This document shows, piece after piece, positions 23,669-31,159 of a DNA stretch of 35,807 nucleotides (its first letter is position 1; every line of letters begins with the position of its first letter). Made by a program: the position numbers and the translations under genes. This DNA comes from Pleomorphomonas koreensis DSM 23070 (GTDB lineage: Bacteria > Pseudomonadota > Alphaproteobacteria > Rhizobiales > Pleomorphomonadaceae), in the NCBI RefSeq assembly GCF_000425185.1, contig NZ_AULH01000026.1, positions 1-35,807 on the forward strand, in the 5' to 3' direction. The notes beneath the pieces were generated by a model, which was given only the letters and a program-made list of their open reading frames with translations, was not told the DNA's origin and did not search any database.

Positions 23669-25298
23669 GCCTGCCGCCGGCAAGATGCTCGGCGAGCCGC
23701 ACCGCGAAGGCGGCGATGGAAAGTGTCGGGTTGCACTGGCCGGAGGTCGGGAAGGTCGCCGAACTCGCCACGTAGAGATTGTCGATGCCGAAGCAGCGCA
23801 GGTTCTCATCGACTACGCCATCCTCCGGCCGCGCCGCCATGCGCGCCGTGCCGATCTGGTGCGTGCCGTGGGCGGCCAGCGCCAGGATGGCGTCGACCGT
23901 CTCCTCCTGCGGCTGGCGGTATTCGAGGCAGCCGACGCCGGTGCGCGTCAGCCAGTCTGCAAGAACCGCGTGGGCGCGCGCCACCGCCTCGGCGTCGGCG
24001 CGGGCGAAGCGGTAGTCGATCCTGAGCTTCGGCACGCCCAGCCGGTCGCGATCGTCCGACAGCGTGACGCGGCTGTCCGGCTGCGGGCTCTGCTCGGCGT
24101 GATAGGAGAGGCCGTAGCGCCGCGCCGCGTTGCGGGCGAAGAAACCGGGCATCGGCGGCCGGGCGAGATAGCGCTTGTAGAGGAAGGCGGCGATGCTGAG
24201 CCCGGCGCGCGGCAGGTCGCGGAGAATGTTGACGATGTGCGGCCAGACGGCGAGATCGTCGGGGATGTGCCGCTTGCGGATCGCCTCGGCGATCACCAGC
24301 CGGCCGAACGGCGGGATGGCGAAGGCGAGGCAGACCATCGACAGCAGGCCGCTCCGGTGGCGCGGGTCGGCGACCGGCGGCACCACCGGCCAGAAGGAGA
24401 CGTTGAGGAGGTGCCGGTCGATCTGCGCGGCGTCCGAGGGGATCAGCCGCCGCCGGGCGTAGGAGCCGTGCCCGTCGAGGTAGAAGTCGTAGGCGGCGTC
24501 GATGGTATCGGAGTTGAAGACGATGTCGGCGATCTCGCCGATCACATGGCCCATGTAATAGCGGCCGAGTGGTCCGTCCTCGCCGCCGAACAGTCCGGGG
24601 TGCTTCCGCTGGAGCACCAGAAGCTGGCGGGTGCTTTCGAGGCCGCCGGCCGCCAGCACCACCGTCCTGACCGGCAGGTCGCGGCGGGTGCCGTCGCGGT
24701 CGGCCACCGTCAGGCCGGAAATGCGGCCGTTCTCGAAGGTCATGTCGACGACGGTGGCGTTGAGGCGGACGTCGATCCGCGACGATCGCTCTATCTCCCT
24801 TCGGTGCGCCGTCTGCACGGCGGCGACGGCCGAGAAGCGTTCGAGCCGGGTGTAGTCGATCGTATCGTCGGTGATGTCGACACCGGCGATGGGCGACCGG
24901 AAGACGTTGGCGCCGGCGGTGAGATAGTCGACGGCCGCGTCGTAGTAGGGAAGGATGTCGGCGTAGCGGAGCGGCCAGGCGGCGTCGACGAGGCCGGGCC
25001 GCGGCTCGAGGTCGATCGGGTCGAACGGCTGGCAGCGCACCGCCCAGAGGTTGGAGGTGCCGCCGAGCCGCCGGGAAACGGCGATCGACATGTCGTCGTG
25101 CCGCAAGGGATCGACGATGTCGGCATCCGACAGCGCCTGCTGCAGGCGGTCGGCATGATTGGAGCCCGATTCCAGCACCAGCACCCGCTGGCCGCGCCGC
25201 GCCGCTTCGAGCGCCAGGACGAGACCGGCCGGGCCGGAGCCCACCACGCAGATGTCGTGATCGGCGATGGCCGGTTCGGTAAGGGAGGCTGAGATCAA
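23661..25298 (-). CDS. GMC-family FAD-dependent oxidoreductase
   Basis: A 545-residue flavoprotein of the glucose-methanol-choline oxidoreductase family. The N-terminal dinucleotide motif VVGSGPAGLVLALEAARRGQ (19-38) is followed by GGTSNLWAVRC (FAD/substrate region) and VVLAAGGLESTRQLL. The C-terminal signature runs HGTHQIGTARM, VVDENLRCFGIDNLYVASSA and QCNPTLSIAAFAVRLAEHL, carrying the catalytic His and the Asn of NPT. No signal peptide is seen. Relatives oxidise sugars and alcohols. In this operon, next to an aldo/keto reductase and a WecG-type transferase, it may oxidise a sugar hydroxyl of the polysaccharide precursor. That role is inference. Confidence 0.88.
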   Translation of the reverse strand: MISASLTEPAIADHDICVVGSGPAGLVLALEAARRGQRVLVLESGSNHADRLQQALSDADIVDPLRHDDMSIAVSRRLGGTSNLWAVRCQPFDPIDLEPRPGLVDAAWPLRYADILPYYDAAVDYLTAGANVFRSPIAGVDITDDTIDYTRLERFSAVAAVQTAHRREIERSSRIDVRLNATVVDMTFENGRISGLTVADRDGTRRDLPVRTVVLAAGGLESTRQLLVLQRKHPGLFGGEDGPLGRYYMGHVIGEIADIVFNSDTIDAAYDFYLDGHGSYARRRLIPSDAAQIDRHLLNVSFWPVVPPVADPRHRSGLLSMVCLAFAIPPFGRLVIAEAIRKRHIPDDLAVWPHIVNILRDLPRAGLSIAAFLYKRYLARPPMPGFFARNAARRYGLSYHAEQSPQPDSRVTLSDDRDRLGVPKLRIDYRFARADAEAVARAHAVLADWLTRTGVGCLEYRQPQEETVDAILALAAHGTHQIGTARMAARPEDGVVDENLRCFGIDNLYVASSATFPTSGQCNPTLSIAAFAVRLAEHLAGGRHD

Positions 25299-25344
25299 CT
25301 GAAGTCCTCTGTTTTCCCGAGCTAAAGGCCGTGGGCGGGCGGCG

Positions 25345-26304
25345 TCAAGGGGCCGACAGGATATGCTCGGCGAGGCGTGCCGCCGCCGGGTCGGGCGGTT
25401 CGGCGGCGAGCCTGAGATTGCCCGTGAGATGGCCGGTCGAAAACATCGACGACAGCACCACGCCGTCCGGATTGACGGCGAAGGCCCGCCGCATCAAGAG
25501 CGTCGTCGCGATCCTCTCCGGCGGACCGGCATAGCCGGCGGCGGCCGCCTCGGCGGCAAGGTCGGGCCGGCTCCTCAGCCGGCTGATCATCCGGTCGCGG
25601 GCGCCGCCGACGCCGAGCACCGAATGGACGACGAAGCCGGCGGGCCGGGCCAGCGCCTGGCGCAGCGCCGAGAGCTGGCGGCCTTCGGGATCGTCGGCGA
25701 TCTGGAAGAAGGTGAACATCGGCAGCGCCGCCGCCGTCAGCGCCGCGTCGAGCGAGCCGGCCATCGACAGGTGGCGGGCGTCGCCGCGCGCCAGAATCCG
25801 TTCGAGGGCGCGGAGCACGTCGTCGCGGTCGAGGTCGGCCGGGTCCGGATCGTGCAGGGCGAAGACGTCGAGCCGGTTGGTGCCGAGGCGCCTCAGCGAG
25901 GCGGCGATCGAGGCTTCGAGGAAGTCGCCGGTGAGCGCCACGCGCCGGTTGCGCGTCGCCTTGATCGTCCGGAAGCGGCGCATCAGGCCGCGCGCCACCT
26001 TCACCACCGGCCGGCCGAGATCGTAGGCAAGCCGGATCAGGCCGTTGTTGTTCGGCGGCACCAGGCCGGCCTTCGAGCAGATGCAGAGGTGATCGCGATG
26101 GGCGGCGAGGAAGGGGGCGAGGATTTCCTCGGCCCGGCCGGCGCCATAGGACGGGGCGACGTCATACCAGCTGACGCCCTGCTCGAAGGCCGCCTCCAGC
26201 ATGCGCCGGCCCTGCCGGGGCGAGATGCGCGAGCCGAGCGAGGCGCAGCCGAGGCCGATCGGCGATGTCCTGATCTCCGTCCCCGGAATGGCAACCATCC
26301 GCAT
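25345..26304 (-). CDS. Aldo/keto reductase
   Basis: A 319-residue (beta/alpha)8 NAD(P)H-dependent oxidoreductase. The catalytic tetrad is visible: Asp and Tyr in VSWYDVAPSYGAGRAEE, Lys in ICSKAGL, and His in VFALHDPDP. ATG 26304 (MRMVAIPGTEIRTSPIGLG) follows GGAGG by eight bases, while the longer upstream frame has no ribosome site. It lies 41 bases after the GNAT gene and 46 before the GMC gene, so the four are probably one operon. A role in reducing a keto-sugar made by the GMC enzyme is suggested by context only; many homologues act on unrelated carbonyls. Confidence 0.88.
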   Translation of the reverse strand: MRMVAIPGTEIRTSPIGLGCASLGSRISPRQGRRMLEAAFEQGVSWYDVAPSYGAGRAEEILAPFLAAHRDHLCICSKAGLVPPNNNGLIRLAYDLGRPVVKVARGLMRRFRTIKATRNRRVALTGDFLEASIAASLRRLGTNRLDVFALHDPDPADLDRDDVLRALERILARGDARHLSMAGSLDAALTAAALPMFTFFQIADDPEGRQLSALRQALARPAGFVVHSVLGVGGARDRMISRLRSRPDLAAEAAAAGYAGPPERIATTLLMRRAFAVNPDGVVLSSMFSTGHLTGNLRLAAEPPDPAAARLAEHILSAP

Positions 26305-26345
26305 CGCCTGAACCTCCACGATCAGCCGCGTCGAGCGGCGTGTCC

Positions 26346-27482
26346 TCAACCGGCCTTGCCGCCCTTGCCGCCCTTGCGGTTGGCGGCTCTCGTCTCGGCG
26401 ATGGTCTTCATGCGGGCGCGCAGGGCGATCTTCAGCCGCCACAGGAGATAATAGCCCCAGCCGGCCGGTGTCTTGGCAAACAGCGCGTCATAGAGCCCGA
26501 CCTCCTGGCAACCGAACCGGCGCTTGTAGTCCATGTCGCCGATGGAGAGGTCGAAGCAGTCGTAGCCCTCGGCACGGAAATGCTCGATGACGTCGGAGAA
26601 CAGCTGCAAGCCCGGCGAATAGGGCCGCCATGGGCCGAGCTTGGCGGCCGGCAGCATCGCCACCGCCCGCCGGCCGTCGGTGATGCCGAACAGGTAGGCG
26701 ATCGGTTCGTCGTCGACCGCCAGCCTGGCGAGCCAGCCCCGGCAGTCGCCGCCCTCTTGGCGCATGAGGTCGAGATAGACGGCCGACCAGTCGTCCTCTT
26801 CGAGGATGTTGCCGCGGGCCTTTTCCTCGCTGCTCGTGACGCGCAGCGCCCGGAAGGCGGCAAGGTCGGCCTCGTCGATCGCCCCGCCCATGGCGATGGA
26901 GAATTGCCGCCGGTGCGCCTTTGCCAGATTCTGGGTGGCGCGGCGCAGGTTGCCGCGGAAGTTGGCCGGCCGGGCGGCGGCGATGTCGCTGGCGCTGCGG
27001 CCGGCGAGCGGCAACACCCAGGCCGACAGCCTGAGCCGGCCGGCGTTCGGCAGGCGGATGAGCGGATCGGGCATCTCGCCGAAGCGGTCCGGCATGCGGT
27101 TGCAGTAGAGAAGGTCGACCCCCGGCACGGCGGCGAGCACCGCCTTGACGAGGCCCGGCAGGTCGCCGACGGACAGCGAGGCGTCGAGCAGCGGCGCGCA
27201 ATAGTCGACCGGCCGGATGTCGGTGCTGAGCCAGTCGAGGCCGTGCTTCCGCGTCCGCTGCATCGGGAACAGGGCGACCGGCCGGCCGTCCGGCGCCCGG
27301 ACCAGCGCCACCACCGGCGTGGCGAGATGGTTGACGGCGAGCGCCCGGAAGACCAGGCGCAGAAAGCCGTGGCTCTGGAACGGCGTGGCGTTGTGCGGCC
27401 CGGCGAGCGCCGCCCACTCGCTTGCGAGATGATCGACGCCGTCGTGGATCTCGACACGCCAGCCGTCGCCTGAACGCCCCAT
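26346..27482 (-). CDS. CelD/BcsL-like GNAT acyltransferase
   Basis: A 378-residue protein of the Acetyltransf_6 (CelD/FemAB-like GNAT) family, commonly found in cellulose and exopolysaccharide loci and related to HfsK of the holdfast. Conserved features include NATPFQSHGFLRLVFRAL, ANFRGNLRRATQNLAK, the acyl-CoA-side segment LARLAVDDEPIAYLFG and SPGLQLFSDVIEHFRAEGYD, then DLSIGDMDYKRRFG. ATG 27482 follows GAGGG closely. It heads the minus-strand arm. The last residues are a Gly/Lys repeat (KGGKGGKAG) coded by a 9-base tandem repeat. It probably acylates an amino sugar or hydroxyl of the polysaccharide; substrate unknown. Confidence 0.88.
   Translation of the reverse strand: MGRSGDGWRVEIHDGVDHLASEWAALAGPHNATPFQSHGFLRLVFRALAVNHLATPVVALVRAPDGRPVALFPMQRTRKHGLDWLSTDIRPVDYCAPLLDASLSVGDLPGLVKAVLAAVPGVDLLYCNRMPDRFGEMPDPLIRLPNAGRLRLSAWVLPLAGRSASDIAAARPANFRGNLRRATQNLAKAHRRQFSIAMGGAIDEADLAAFRALRVTSSEEKARGNILEEDDWSAVYLDLMRQEGGDCRGWLARLAVDDEPIAYLFGITDGRRAVAMLPAAKLGPWRPYSPGLQLFSDVIEHFRAEGYDCFDLSIGDMDYKRRFGCQEVGLYDALFAKTPAGWGYYLLWRLKIALRARMKTIAETRAANRKGGKGGKAG
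26354..26379. repeat. 9-bp tandem repeat in the GNAT gene 3' end
   Basis: CCTTGCCGC occurs twice, followed by a third imperfect copy CCTTGCGG. On the minus strand it encodes the repeated Lys-Gly-Gly tail of the GNAT protein. A short slippage-prone repeat is the simplest reading. Confidence 0.7.
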
Positions 27483-27511
27483 TGCACCCTCGGTCTGCCC
27501 CGGACGGCGCC

Positions 27512-27540
27512 ACTATAGCCATATCCCCGGCCGTTCGGAA
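27512..27540 (-). promoter_or_regulatory. Probable promoter of the GNAT-AKR-GMC-WecG operon
   Basis: On the minus strand TTCCGA (27540-27535) and TATAGT (27517-27512) are 17 bases apart in a 69-base gap between fhuB and the GNAT gene. The start would fall about 23 bases before the ATG at 27482. The -10 hexamer equals that proposed for tRNA-Ser. Confidence 0.4.
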
Positions 27541-27551
27541 ACCGGCAGGTG

Positions 27552-29504
27552 TCAGGCGGCTCGCGCCCCGCCAGCGAAGCGGAACACCAGGTAGCCGCCG
27601 CCGATCAACGCCGCGAACAGTCCGAGCGGCAGCTGGTAGGGGAAGGCGACCATGCGGGCCAGCCAGTCGGCGGCGACGGTGAGCGCGGCGCCGGCCAGCA
27701 TCGCGCCGACCAGCTGGGCGACCGGCCGTTGCAGGCCGAGCGTGCGCGCCAGATGGGGGGCGATCAGGCCGATGAACGACATCGGGCCGATGGCCAGCGT
27801 CGAGGCGGCGGTGGCGCCGCCGGCGATCAGCACCAGGCCGGCGCGCGTCCGCGCCGTGGCAAGGCCGAGCGAGCGGGCCACCGTCTCGCCGAGCGGCAGC
27901 AGGGCGAGCGCCCGCGCGTGGAGGAGGGCGAGCGGCGCGAGGGCCGCGAGCACCGCCGCCGTGCCGACGGCCGCTTCGATCGACGGCTCGACCGCCGCGC
28001 CGGCGATCCAGCCGAGCAGCAGGAAGCCGGCCGGGCTGCCGGTGGCGATCACCGACGTCAGCACCGAGGAGAGCAGGGCGCCGAGCGCGATGCCGGCGAT
28101 CAGCAGCCGCTCGGCGCCGAAGCCGTGGCGGCGGACGAAGGCTAGGAGGAGGGCAAGCGTCAGCACGGCGCCGGCCATCATGCCGGCCGCCTGCGCTGCG
28201 ACGCCGGCCAGCGGCAGGGCGAGCAGCACCGCCGCCAGGCCGACGCCCGCCCCGACGCCGACGCCCAGCACCTCGGGGCTGGCCAGCGGGTTGGCGGTGA
28301 GGCGCTGGATCACCGCGCCGGCCATGCCGATCAGCCCGCCGGCCGCCGCGAGAAGGGCGACGCGGGCGAAGCGCCAGGGGGCGGCGTCGAGAGACAGGCG
28401 CCAGCCGATGGCGTCGCGACCGGCGGTGAGCGCCAGGAGGAGGGTGACGGCGAGGATGCCGGTCAGCAGGAGAAGCACGCGACCGGCCGGACGGCGCGGC
28501 AGCAAGGCCGCTTTCGGCAGCACGTCGGGCCGGGTGAGGGTGGCGATGCGCGGCACCAGGGCGAGAATCAGCGGCCCGCCGATCAGCGCCGTCGCCGCGC
28601 CGGTGGGAATGCGGAGGCCGGTGAGATGGCCGGCCAGTTGCACGGCGCCGTCGGCGAGCAACAGCAGCAGCGCTCCGGCCAGCGGTGCCGCCAGCAGCCG
28701 GCCGGCCGACGAGCGGACGCCGGTCAGGCGGGCGATGAGCGGCGCGGCAAGACCGATGAAGCCGACGATGCCGATCTCGGCGGTGGTGGCGGCAGCGAGC
28801 CAGACGGCGAGCGCGATGATCATGAGACGCAGGACGCCGGCCGACAGCCCGGCCGCCTTCGCCTCGGCGTCGCCGAGCGACAAGAGGGCGAGCGGCCTCA
28901 GCGCCGCCGCCGCGCCGACGGCGACGACGGCGAAGCTGGCGGCGAGCCGCAGCACCGGCGCCCAGCCGTCCTGCGTGAGATCGCCGCCGCCCCAGATGAA
29001 CAGGCCGGTCATGTAGTCGCCGCTGGCCAGGATGACGGCCGCCGCCGCCGCCGTGGCGGTCAGCGACACCATCATGCCCGTGAGAATCACCGACAGCGGC
29101 TCGAAACGGCGGCGGGCGGTGGCCGCGAGCACCAGCCCCGCGGCGGCGCCCGCGCCGAGGAAGGCGACGGCGACGGGATAATCGGCCGCCGCCGGCAGCG
29201 CCACGGCGACGACGACCAGGGCGAGGTGGGCGCCGGCGGAGAGGCCGAGCGTCGCCGGCTCGGCGAGAGGGTTGCGCAGCACCCGCTGCAGCAGCGCCGA
29301 GGCAAGGCCGAGTGCCGCGCCGGCGATCAGCGCCATGGCGAGGCGCGGCAGCTCGGCGCGGGCGACGAACACGGCGGCGAAGGCGCGGTTGCCGGCCGCC
29401 TCGCCCGACACGGCGGCGAGCAGCAGATGGTGATTGAGAAGCGCCAGCGCTGCCAGGATGGCGACAGCGGCAACGATGAGCGTAAGCCGTAGCAAGGCGT
29501 TCAT
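27552..29504 (-). CDS. fhuB: Fused double-length ferric-hydroxamate permease FhuB
   Basis: A 650-residue FecCD-type permease in which two homologous halves are fused, as in E. coli FhuB (about 660 residues). Each half has roughly ten hydrophobic segments. The FecCD signatures appear twice: PRLAMALIAGAALGLASALL with LRNPLAEPATLGLSAGA in the first half, and AGGLIGMAGAVIQRLTANPL with ASPEVLGVGVGAGVG in the second. The ATPase-contact loops are IGIVGFIGLAAPLIARL and IGPMSFIGLIAPHLARTL. It transports ferric hydroxamate siderophores across the inner membrane with FhuC and FhuD. ATG 29504 overlaps the FhuD stop (ATGA). Confidence 0.94.
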   Translation of the reverse strand: MNALLRLTLIVAAVAILAALALLNHHLLLAAVSGEAAGNRAFAAVFVARAELPRLAMALIAGAALGLASALLQRVLRNPLAEPATLGLSAGAHLALVVVAVALPAAADYPVAVAFLGAGAAAGLVLAATARRRFEPLSVILTGMMVSLTATAAAAAVILASGDYMTGLFIWGGGDLTQDGWAPVLRLAASFAVVAVGAAAALRPLALLSLGDAEAKAAGLSAGVLRLMIIALAVWLAAATTAEIGIVGFIGLAAPLIARLTGVRSSAGRLLAAPLAGALLLLLADGAVQLAGHLTGLRIPTGAATALIGGPLILALVPRIATLTRPDVLPKAALLPRRPAGRVLLLLTGILAVTLLLALTAGRDAIGWRLSLDAAPWRFARVALLAAAGGLIGMAGAVIQRLTANPLASPEVLGVGVGAGVGLAAVLLALPLAGVAAQAAGMMAGAVLTLALLLAFVRRHGFGAERLLIAGIALGALLSSVLTSVIATGSPAGFLLLGWIAGAAVEPSIEAAVGTAAVLAALAPLALLHARALALLPLGETVARSLGLATARTRAGLVLIAGGATAASTLAIGPMSFIGLIAPHLARTLGLQRPVAQLVGAMLAGAALTVAADWLARMVAFPYQLPLGLFAALIGGGYLVFRFAGGARAA

Positions 29505-30349
29505 CGCTCCGGCGCTCCCCCGGCGAGCAGCGCGGCGAAGCGCGTCGCCGTCGGCAGCCCGCCGAAATGGTCGAGCGGCGGCAGCAGGCGGACGCGCCCG
29601 GCCGCCACCTGCGGCAGGGCCTGCCAGAGGGCGTTGCCGGCCAGCGCCGCTTTGCCGCCCGGCGGCAGCGGGCCGACGACGAAAAGCTCGGCCTCCGCCT
29701 CGCGCGCCAGCGCTTCGAGGCCGACCGGCGCCGTCATGGAATAGCGGGTGTCCGAAAAGGCGTTGCGGTAGCCGGCCGCCGTCAGCACGCCGCCGAACAG
29801 CGTGTCGTCGCCGAAAAGCCGGACATGCCGCCGGTCGCCGAGGTTGACGGCGATCGCCGGCCGGCCGCCGGGCCGGCGGGCCTCGCGGAGCGTCGCGATG
29901 GCCGCGTCGAAGGCGGCGAGGAGGGCGTTCGCCGCGTCCACCCGGTCGAGGCGCCGGCCGAGCGCCTGCGTCGATTGGCGCAACAGCGGCAGGCACGGCT
30001 CGCCGGCGAGATAGACCGGCAGCGACAGCACCTCGGCGATGCGCTCGAAGCCGGGGCGGCGATATTCGTAGAAATTGGAGATGACGACGAGGTCGGGCGC
30101 CAGAGTCGACAGCAGTTCGAGGTTGGGGTTGCCGCGCAGGCCGATGTCGACGACGCCCTCGGGCACCGCCGGTTCGCCGACCACGCGGGCATATTGCCTG
30201 AGTTCGGCGGCGGCCACCGGCACGACGCCGAGGGCCAGCGTTGTTTCGAGAAGCGCCCAGTCGACGACGGCGACGCCGCCGGCGGCGCGGGCCGGAAAGG
30301 CGGCAAGCATCGCCATCAGGGCGAGGAAGCGGCGGCGTGTCGGCTGCAT
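29501..30349 (-). CDS. fhuD: Ferric-hydroxamate periplasmic binding protein FhuD
   Basis: A 282-residue helical-backbone substrate-binding protein. The N-terminus MQPTRRRFLALMAMLAAFPA ends in ARAAGG, giving a signal peptide with consecutive arginines (Tat-like RRRFLAL). FhuD landmarks are VVDWALLETTLALGVVPVA, VGEPAVPEGVVDIGLRGN and PNLELLSTLAPDLVVISNFY, which match the hydroxamate-binding group more closely than enterobactin or haem binders. It delivers the siderophore from the receptor to FhuB. It sits eight bases after fhuC and overlaps fhuB by four, so expression is coupled. Confidence 0.93.
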   Translation of the reverse strand: MQPTRRRFLALMAMLAAFPARAAGGVAVVDWALLETTLALGVVPVAAAELRQYARVVGEPAVPEGVVDIGLRGNPNLELLSTLAPDLVVISNFYEYRRPGFERIAEVLSLPVYLAGEPCLPLLRQSTQALGRRLDRVDAANALLAAFDAAIATLREARRPGGRPAIAVNLGDRRHVRLFGDDTLFGGVLTAAGYRNAFSDTRYSMTAPVGLEALAREAEAELFVVGPLPPGGKAALAGNALWQALPQVAAGRVRLLPPLDHFGGLPTATRFAALLAGGAPER

Positions 30350-30357
30350 CCGGATCC

Positions 30358-31143
30358 TCAGCGCAGGAAGGCGAGGGCGGGGCGCGGCCCCTCGGCGGGC
30401 AGCACGTCGATCCGGGGGCCGAACAGCGGCCTCAGCACGTCCGGCCGCATCACCCCGGCCGGCGGCCCACGGAACACCAGACGGCCGCCGTCAAGCGCCA
30501 GAATCTCGTCGGCGACCCGCGCGGCCATGTTGATGTCGTGCAGCACGGCGACGACGCCGACGCCGCGCTCGCGGACGAGCGCGGCGATCAGGTCGAGGAT
30601 GTCGGCCTGATGGCCGGCGTCGAGCGCCGAGGTCGGCTCGTCGAGCAGCAGCCAGCGGCTTTCCTGGGCCAGCATCATGGCGATCCAGGCGCGCTGGCGC
30701 TCGCCGCCGGAGAGTTCATCGACCGGCCGCCCGGCAAGGGTGGCGAGATCGCAGCGGTCGATCGCCTCGGCCACCGCCGTCCGGTCCTCCGGCGTGGCGC
30801 GGCCGAGCGCGCCATGCCAGGCGAAGCGGCCGAGCGCCACCAGCTCCCCGACGGTCATGCCGTCGGTCGCCGGTGTGAACTGCGGCATGAAGGCCACCTG
30901 GCGGGCGAAGGCGCGGGCACCGAAGGTCGAAAGGGCACTGTCGCCGAGCCGGATGCTGCCGGCGTCGGGGACAAGCTGGCGGGCGAGGAGCTTCAGCAAG
31001 GTGCTCTTGCCCGAGCCGTTGGCACCGACCAGGGCATGGAAGCGGCCGGCGGCGAGGCGGAGGCTCAGCCGGGCGACGATCGGCCGGCCGCCGGCCGAGA
31101 AACCGGCGTCGTCGACGAGGAAATCCGGTCCGCTGTGATCCAT
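30358..31143 (-). CDS. fhuC: Ferric-siderophore ABC transporter ATPase FhuC
   Basis: A 261-residue ATPase energising FhuB. Motifs are Walker A VGANGSGKSTLLKLL, Q-loop region VAFMPQFTPATDGMTV, signature ELSGGERQRAWIAMML, Walker B RWLLLDEPTSALD and switch His in VLHDINMAARVAD. Sequence and length match the FepC/FhuC group. It follows the receptor gene by 16 bases and precedes fhuD by eight. Confidence 0.95.
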   Translation of the reverse strand: MDHSGPDFLVDDAGFSAGGRPIVARLSLRLAAGRFHALVGANGSGKSTLLKLLARQLVPDAGSIRLGDSALSTFGARAFARQVAFMPQFTPATDGMTVGELVALGRFAWHGALGRATPEDRTAVAEAIDRCDLATLAGRPVDELSGGERQRAWIAMMLAQESRWLLLDEPTSALDAGHQADILDLIAALVRERGVGVVAVLHDINMAARVADEILALDGGRLVFRGPPAGVMRPDVLRPLFGPRIDVLPAEGPRPALAFLR

Positions 31144-31159
31144 GCCCTGTCGCCTCTCC

